From NCBI GenBank assembly GCA_946481625.1, contig CAMLOZ010000078.1, positions 1-10,152 of the forward strand: a stretch of DNA of 10,152 nt, given 5' to 3'. Made by a program: the position numbers and the translations under genes. Position 1 is the stretch's first letter. The number at the start of each line of letters is the position of its first letter. The notes beneath the pieces were generated by a model, which ran no database searches, was not told the origin of the DNA, and saw nothing but the letters and a program-made list of their open reading frames with translations. The DNA comes from an uncultured Haloferula sp. (GTDB lineage: Bacteria; Verrucomicrobiota; Verrucomicrobiae; Verrucomicrobiales; Akkermansiaceae). This document shows, in pieces, positions 5,563-10,152 of this stretch.

Positions 5563-5565
5563 CTC
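5546..5565 (+). promoter_or_regulatory. C/T-rich leader before the giant secreted protein gene
   Basis: The 20 bases before the ATG at 5566 contain a single purine, and the last 14 are pure pyrimidine. It shares TTCCCATCC and CTTCCTT blocks with the leader at 2536-2563. No Shine-Dalgarno motif is seen. Confidence 0.45.
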
Positions 5566-8500
5566 ATGAAGTCTCGTATCCATCCCGCCCTGCCCTTGCT
5601 TGTGGGAGCCCTCGGCTTCGTCCAAGCCCCTTTCGCCCACGCTGCGCCCCAGATCGACACCCAACTGCAGGACTCCCTCACCACCGATGGGAACCCGGTT
5701 GGCACTGCCAATGACGGCGACGTGATCGAGTACCGCGCGACCATCACCAATACGGGCGACCAGACCGCGACCGGCACGACCTTCAACGGGACGCTCGATG
5801 CGAAGGTGCACCAGCTCGACGGCACGGAGAACATCTCGCCGCTGGCCCTCGACGACAGCTACACCGCGGTGGGCAACACGCCGCTGAAAGTGGGCGTCGC
5901 CGCGGGTTCCGGTCCGGAAGTGGTGCTAGCGGGTTCGGTCTTCGACAACGACCGCGAGTTCCTCGGCGACACCTTCAGCTTTGACGCGACGCTCACGCCG
6001 ACCGCCGGCAACGGCCAGGTCGTCTTCAATGCCAACGGCACCTTTACCTACACGCCGAATCCCGGCTACGAGGGCACCGACAGCTTCACCTACCGCGTCA
6101 AGGACGCCAAGGGCCTGACCGGCACCGGCACCGTGTCGATCACGGTGGACACGCCGGTGTGGTACGTGAACGCCTCCGCGGGAGTCGATGGCGACGGACG
6201 CGCTGCCACGCCATTCAACGCGCTGACCAAGCTCAACAACGGCGCCGCTCCGGATGAAGCGGGAGACGTGATCTACCTCTACGGTGGCAGCACCTACAAC
6301 GGCGGCCTGACGCTGCTGAACAACCAGCAACTGATCGGCGGCGGCAATGTCCTGCAGGTGAACGGCCACACGCTGGTGGCTGCAAGCACCCGCCCGACGC
6401 TATCCAACGGGGCCACTGTGCTAACGCTGGCGCAAGGCAACACGGTCCGGGGCCTCCACTTGACCAGCACCACCAACGGCCATGCGCTCAGCGGATCGAA
6501 CTTCGGCACGCTGACAGCCGAGCTTGGGAACGTCACCGCCACGGGTGGAGCGGCTCTGCGGTTGCTCACCGGCACCGCCACGCTCACCACGCTGAACGTG
6601 AGCGCCAGCAACATTCCCTCCGGCGGCAACGGGATCCTGCTTTCCGCGGTGTCCGGCACCGTGACGGTGAACGGAACCACCACCGTGAGCGCTGCGAACG
6701 GCGCGAGCGTCTCGCTCGTGAGCAGCCCGGCCACGATGACCTTCGGCTCGGTGGCGGTGACCTCCCGCGGCAACACGGGTATCTTCATCGATGATTGCGA
6801 TGGCACGGGGATCAACTTCGGTGCGGTCACGATCTCGAACGCCTCGAATGCCGGCGGCCACGGCGTGCGCATCGAGGACGGCAGCGCTCCGGTCGTCTTC
6901 GCATCCACCACCATCAGCGCGACCCGGCAGACGGTCGCGACCGCCGATGGCGACAGCAACGGGCATCCCGACAACGACGGCGATGGCGACGCGATCTTCC
7001 TCAAGAACCAGAGCGGCACCGTGACGATCAGCGGCGGGACGCTCTCGAACCTCGCCTGCGACGGCATCGACCTCCGCAGTTCTTCCAGCCTGATCGTCTC
7101 CAACATGATCATCGAGGACATTGGCCTGAACTCGAGCAACAATGTCTCCACGGACAGCGCCGGCATCTTCGCCCGCAACCTCTCCGGCACCCTCTCGGTG
7201 ACGAACACCATCATCCGGCGCTTCCACGGCACGGTGGACGCCGGCCTCGACAGCACCGGTCATCAGGAGCGCGGCATCAACCTACGCAACAACGGCGTCA
7301 GCTTCACCCAGGTCCGCCTCGACAACGTGGACATGGAGAACACCCCCGGCAACGGCCTCGAAGGGGCCGACGGCGTCGAGGCGGTCTTCGAGGGTGCGGT
7401 TTCCGGCGCGATCAAGATCTTCAACGGTTGCACCTTCCAGCACCTCTCGGATGGCGAGGGCGTGCAGATCGTCCACTCGGGCAGCGGCACGCTGAACGTG
7501 GAAGTCGCGAACTCCACCTTCGCAAACGCGGTCCAATGGGATCACGACGGCAACTCCGCCACCGCCAAGGTCGGCGGCTTCGGCGGCATCGACTTCGCCG
7601 CGGACGGCAGCGCCACCTGCAACGTCAACATCCACCACAACCTCTTCAGCGACCTTTACATGGGGAACTTCACCGCGGGTAACGTGAACCTGCGCGCCCG
7701 CGGCACCTCGGCCTGTTCGTTCTTCTTCACCAACAACACGATGGATGGCGACGCCATGGACAACCTGGCCGGCCGCATCGGCGTGAACATCACCGCGGGT
7801 GACGGCGGCGGCGTTGCGGTCGGGGATCCCGCGCCGACCAAGTTCGACGTGCTGATCGAGAACAACGTGATCGACGAGACCGATGACGACGCCTTCACCG
7901 TGGATGTCCGCGGCCGTGCCCTGGTGAACGGCGTGCCCGGCAACGTGATCATCCGCAACAACACCATCGGCCAGACCGATGCGGTCTCGCGCCGCTCCGC
8001 CTTCGAGGGCAGCCGCATCCGCATCCGCGATGCCGTGGCGAAGACCGTCAACGTGCTCGTCTCCGGCAACAACATCCGCAGCCACGGCAACAGCAACGGC
8101 GACGGCGTGGTCGAACTGACCTCCGAGGCGGCCGGTTGCGTGGTCAATGCGACGGTGATCAACAACACTTTCAAGAACGACGACGCCGCGGTCGGTGCGC
8201 CCTGCTTCTACGCCGACACCCGCGCGGGCGGCGTGATGCACCTCGATGTCACCGGCAACATCGCGAACGCAGCGACCAACGTCGGGGCCGTCGAATATCA
8301 CATCAACAACGGCGGCACGGTCAACGTGAAGGGCCCCGGCAGCGCCACGGTCACCGCCGCGAACATTCAGGCGGCGAACCCCACCGGCGGCGGTGTCGCC
8401 TTCATCGGCTCCGGCACGACGGTCTTCAACAACAACGCGACGATTTCGCAACCGACCGAGCCTACCCCTCCCTCGCTGCCGATGATGGCGGATCCGGAAA

Positions 8501-10152
8501 TGGTTCCCGGCCCGCAGCCGGTGGAGGAGGCGTCCGAGGTGGCACCCGATCTTCGTGAAGAACAACTTTCCCAGGCGACCGGCAGCGTGACGACCGCGCT
8601 TTCCCAGGCCCAGCTTGACGCAATGGTGGCGGTTGCCCGCGAGCGTTGGATTTCCACCGGTCTCACGCCCGCCCAGCGCGAGCTGCTTGAAAACGTCCAG
8701 GTCACCGTGGCGGATCTCCACGGCATGCACCTCGGCGCGAGCCGTCCGGGCCGGATCGAGCTGGATGCCGATGCCGCGACGACCGGCTGGTTCCTCGATG
8801 CCACGCCTGAGAACGACAGCGAGTTCTCCAACTCCGGCGACGGCCGCATGCCCGCACGCTCCGATGAGCTCGCGGTCCATCGCATGGACCTGTTGACCAC
8901 CGTGATGCACGAACTCGGTCACCAGTTCGGCCTCGCGGACCGCTACGACCGCGGCGACCGGGGACGCCTGATGTATGGCTACCTGATCCCCGGCGAGCGT
9001 CGCCTGCCGCAGGCCGGTGAAGCCGCGGGCGTCGTGCCGAGCGGCAAGTCCCACGACGAGTATCTGACTGCTCCCCTTGTGATCGGCGACCTGCCGGCTG
9101 GCAAGTCGGTGGTCATCACCTTCCAAGCCGAGGTCGATCTCGCTGTCGGCACTTCGATCAGCTTCCAGGCCACGACTTCCGGCACGAACTTCGCGGACGT
9201 CCTGTCCAACGACCCCGACACTGTCGCCGCGCTCGATCCCACGATCACGCCATACCAAGGCAACCTGCCTCCGGTGGTGGCGGCCAACAGCGCCGCGGTC
9301 AACGGCTTCGTCGGCGACCTGATTTCCAACACCGGCACCTGGAGCGATCCCGATGCGGGCCAGACGGTCGGTCTCAGCGCCAGCGTCGGCGCGATCATCA
9401 AGAACGGTGACGGCACTTGGAGCTGGTCGATCACTCCTGCGGCGGAAACTCCGGCCCCGGTTACGGTGACCATCACCGCGAATGACGGCACCGGCTTGTC
9501 GAACGCCATCACGGAAACGACCTTCACCTACTCGGCCGCACGCAAGCCCCAGGAGATCACCTTCTCCTTGCCCTCCACCATCAGCCACACCGGCTCCATC
9601 GCCCTCTCGGCGACCGGTGGTGCCAGCGGTGAACCGGTGACCTTCTCCGTCCAGAGCGGCCCCGGCACCATCTCCGCGGGCTCGCTCACCTTCACCGGCA
9701 CCGGTGACGTGGTGGTCGATGCCAACCAAGAGGGCAACACCGTCTATCTGCCGGCTCCGACCGTCTCGCGCTCGGTCACCGTGACCAATGCCGCGCCGGT
9801 GCTCACCGTGAACGGCGATCCCTTGAGCGTGACCGTGCAACAAACCCAGACCGCGACCGCGACCGGCACCTTCTCCGATGCGGACAACGAGACCGTGAGC
9901 TTCACTGCCACCAGCGGCGGCAACCCCTTCGGTTCGGTCAGCGGTGATGCCGGTGCCTGGACCTGGAACTATCCGAATGCCGTGCCGGGGATCTACACCG
10001 TCCGCGTCACCGGTACCGACACGCTCGGCGCGTCCCACTTCGTCGAGTTCAACGTGACCGTCACCGCCAATTCCTACCTTGCCTGGGTTGCCGCGAACGG
10101 CATGACCGGCGACGAGACCGGCACTGACGATGACTATGACTCCGACGGCGTG
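5566..10152 (+). CDS. Giant secreted beta-helix/Ig-like protein with metzincin-like protease motif (3' end outside window)
   Basis: The frame stays open from the ATG at 5566 to the last base, 1529 residues with no stop. Residues 1-26 are a signal peptide with a hydrophobic core and AHA cleavage site. About 30-85 resemble a DUF11 repeat (DVIEYRATITNTG). About 90-194 is a cadherin/Tandem-95-like domain (GTFTYTPNPGYEGTDSFTYR). From WYVNASAGVDGDG (199) to about 962 a right-handed parallel beta-helix is likely, with many short Asn/Gly-rich rungs such as VLIENNVIDETDDD and VIIRNNTIG. A Pro/Glu linker leads to a metalloprotease-like region (about 1003-1145) with HELGHQFGLAD: H1115, E1116, H1119 and probably D1125 as the third zinc ligand. 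LMYG at 1135-1138 may be the Met-turn. About 1170-1231 is again DUF11-like. About 1329-1407 and 1411-1500 are Ig-like. The end (DDDYDSDGV) begins a calcium-loop-like segment. I infer an exported adhesin or surface enzyme; proteolysis is unproven. Confidence 0.9.
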   Translation, partial: MKSRIHPALPLLVGALGFVQAPFAHAAPQIDTQLQDSLTTDGNPVGTANDGDVIEYRATITNTGDQTATGTTFNGTLDAKVHQLDGTENISPLALDDSYTAVGNTPLKVGVAAGSGPEVVLAGSVFDNDREFLGDTFSFDATLTPTAGNGQVVFNANGTFTYTPNPGYEGTDSFTYRVKDAKGLTGTGTVSITVDTPVWYVNASAGVDGDGRAATPFNALTKLNNGAAPDEAGDVIYLYGGSTYNGGLTLLNNQQLIGGGNVLQVNGHTLVAASTRPTLSNGATVLTLAQGNTVRGLHLTSTTNGHALSGSNFGTLTAELGNVTATGGAALRLLTGTATLTTLNVSASNIPSGGNGILLSAVSGTVTVNGTTTVSAANGASVSLVSSPATMTFGSVAVTSRGNTGIFIDDCDGTGINFGAVTISNASNAGGHGVRIEDGSAPVVFASTTISATRQTVATADGDSNGHPDNDGDGDAIFLKNQSGTVTISGGTLSNLACDGIDLRSSSSLIVSNMIIEDIGLNSSNNVSTDSAGIFARNLSGTLSVTNTIIRRFHGTVDAGLDSTGHQERGINLRNNGVSFTQVRLDNVDMENTPGNGLEGADGVEAVFEGAVSGAIKIFNGCTFQHLSDGEGVQIVHSGSGTLNVEVANSTFANAVQWDHDGNSATAKVGGFGGIDFAADGSATCNVNIHHNLFSDLYMGNFTAGNVNLRARGTSACSFFFTNNTMDGDAMDNLAGRIGVNITAGDGGGVAVGDPAPTKFDVLIENNVIDETDDDAFTVDVRGRALVNGVPGNVIIRNNTIGQTDAVSRRSAFEGSRIRIRDAVAKTVNVLVSGNNIRSHGNSNGDGVVELTSEAAGCVVNATVINNTFKNDDAAVGAPCFYADTRAGGVMHLDVTGNIANAATNVGAVEYHINNGGTVNVKGPGSATVTAANIQAANPTGGGVAFIGSGTTVFNNNATISQPTEPTPPSLPMMADPEMVPGPQPVEEASEVAPDLREEQLSQATGSVTTALSQAQLDAMVAVARERWISTGLTPAQRELLENVQVTVADLHGMHLGASRPGRIELDADAATTGWFLDATPENDSEFSNSGDGRMPARSDELAVHRMDLLTTVMHELGHQFGLADRYDRGDRGRLMYGYLIPGERRLPQAGEAAGVVPSGKSHDEYLTAPLVIGDLPAGKSVVITFQAEVDLAVGTSISFQATTSGTNFADVLSNDPDTVAALDPTITPYQGNLPPVVAANSAAVNGFVGDLISNTGTWSDPDAGQTVGLSASVGAIIKNGDGTWSWSITPAAETPAPVTVTITANDGTGLSNAITETTFTYSAARKPQEITFSLPSTISHTGSIALSATGGASGEPVTFSVQSGPGTISAGSLTFTGTGDVVVDANQEGNTVYLPAPTVSRSVTVTNAAPVLTVNGDPLSVTVQQTQTATATGTFSDADNETVSFTATSGGNPFGSVSGDAGAWTWNYPNAVPGIYTVRVTGTDTLGASHFVEFNVTVTANSYLAWVAANGMTGDETGTDDDYDSDGV

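Noticed and set aside
6294..7263. Two overlapping long minus-strand frames of about 280-320 residues
   Set aside because: They are shadows opposite the beta-helix; their Val/Ala/Pro-rich composition mirrors the Asn/Thr/Gly-rich sense strand.
7282..10038. A 918-residue open frame on the minus strand
   Set aside because: It lies wholly antisense to the giant gene and is rich in Gly, Arg, Asp, Val and His in the way GC-rich shadow frames are. It has no domain and no signal peptide, whereas the plus frame has clear domains and motifs.

Overview
The window comes from a GC-rich, probably Gram-negative chromosome. I lean towards Verrucomicrobiota (Luteolibacter/Haloferula-like). Three things point that way: translation starts that mostly lack Shine-Dalgarno sites but follow C/T-rich leaders, degenerate 10-nt-period extragenic repeats, and a very large exported beta-helix/Ig protein whose visible end (SYLAWVAANGMTG... 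then DYDSDGV) resembles the closing segment of many verrucomicrobial surface proteins. This placement is inference from style; no rRNA or marker gene is present.

Layout. (1) 1-477 (+): the C-terminal part of an aldehyde dehydrogenase of the 2,5-dioxovalerate (alpha-ketoglutaric semialdehyde) type, cut by the window edge. (2) 483-1934 (-): an exported OmpA-domain protein carrying about eight copies of a charged ~14-residue repeat, convergent with the dehydrogenase. (3) 1935-2563: a gene-free stretch with a degenerate 10-nt repeat, an AT-rich patch and candidate promoters reading right. (4) 2564-5180 (+): a tight five-gene operon of an exported or membrane-anchored DUF6916-like protein, three tandem phage-tail-collar (MdpB/PF07484-type) proteins and a GNAT acetyltransferase. 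(5) 5183-5479 (-): a second, leaderless DUF6916-like protein, tail-to-tail with the GNAT gene and only 2 bp away. (6) 5566-10152 (+, open at the window end): a secreted protein of at least 1529 residues with a signal peptide, a DUF11-like segment, a cadherin-like domain, a long right-handed parallel beta-helix, a metzincin-like zinc protease motif (HExxHxxGxxD plus a Met-turn-like LMYG) and Ig-like domains.

The most interesting unit is 2564-10152. Three distinct classes of tail-collar protein sit with a GNAT, two DUF6916-like proteins and a giant secreted protein, with no other phage morphogenesis, lysis or integration genes in view. This looks like a stand-alone non-prophage cassette, plausibly connected to the cell surface. 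What it does is not known to me, and linking the giant protein to the collar operon rests on adjacency and on similar C/T-rich leaders.
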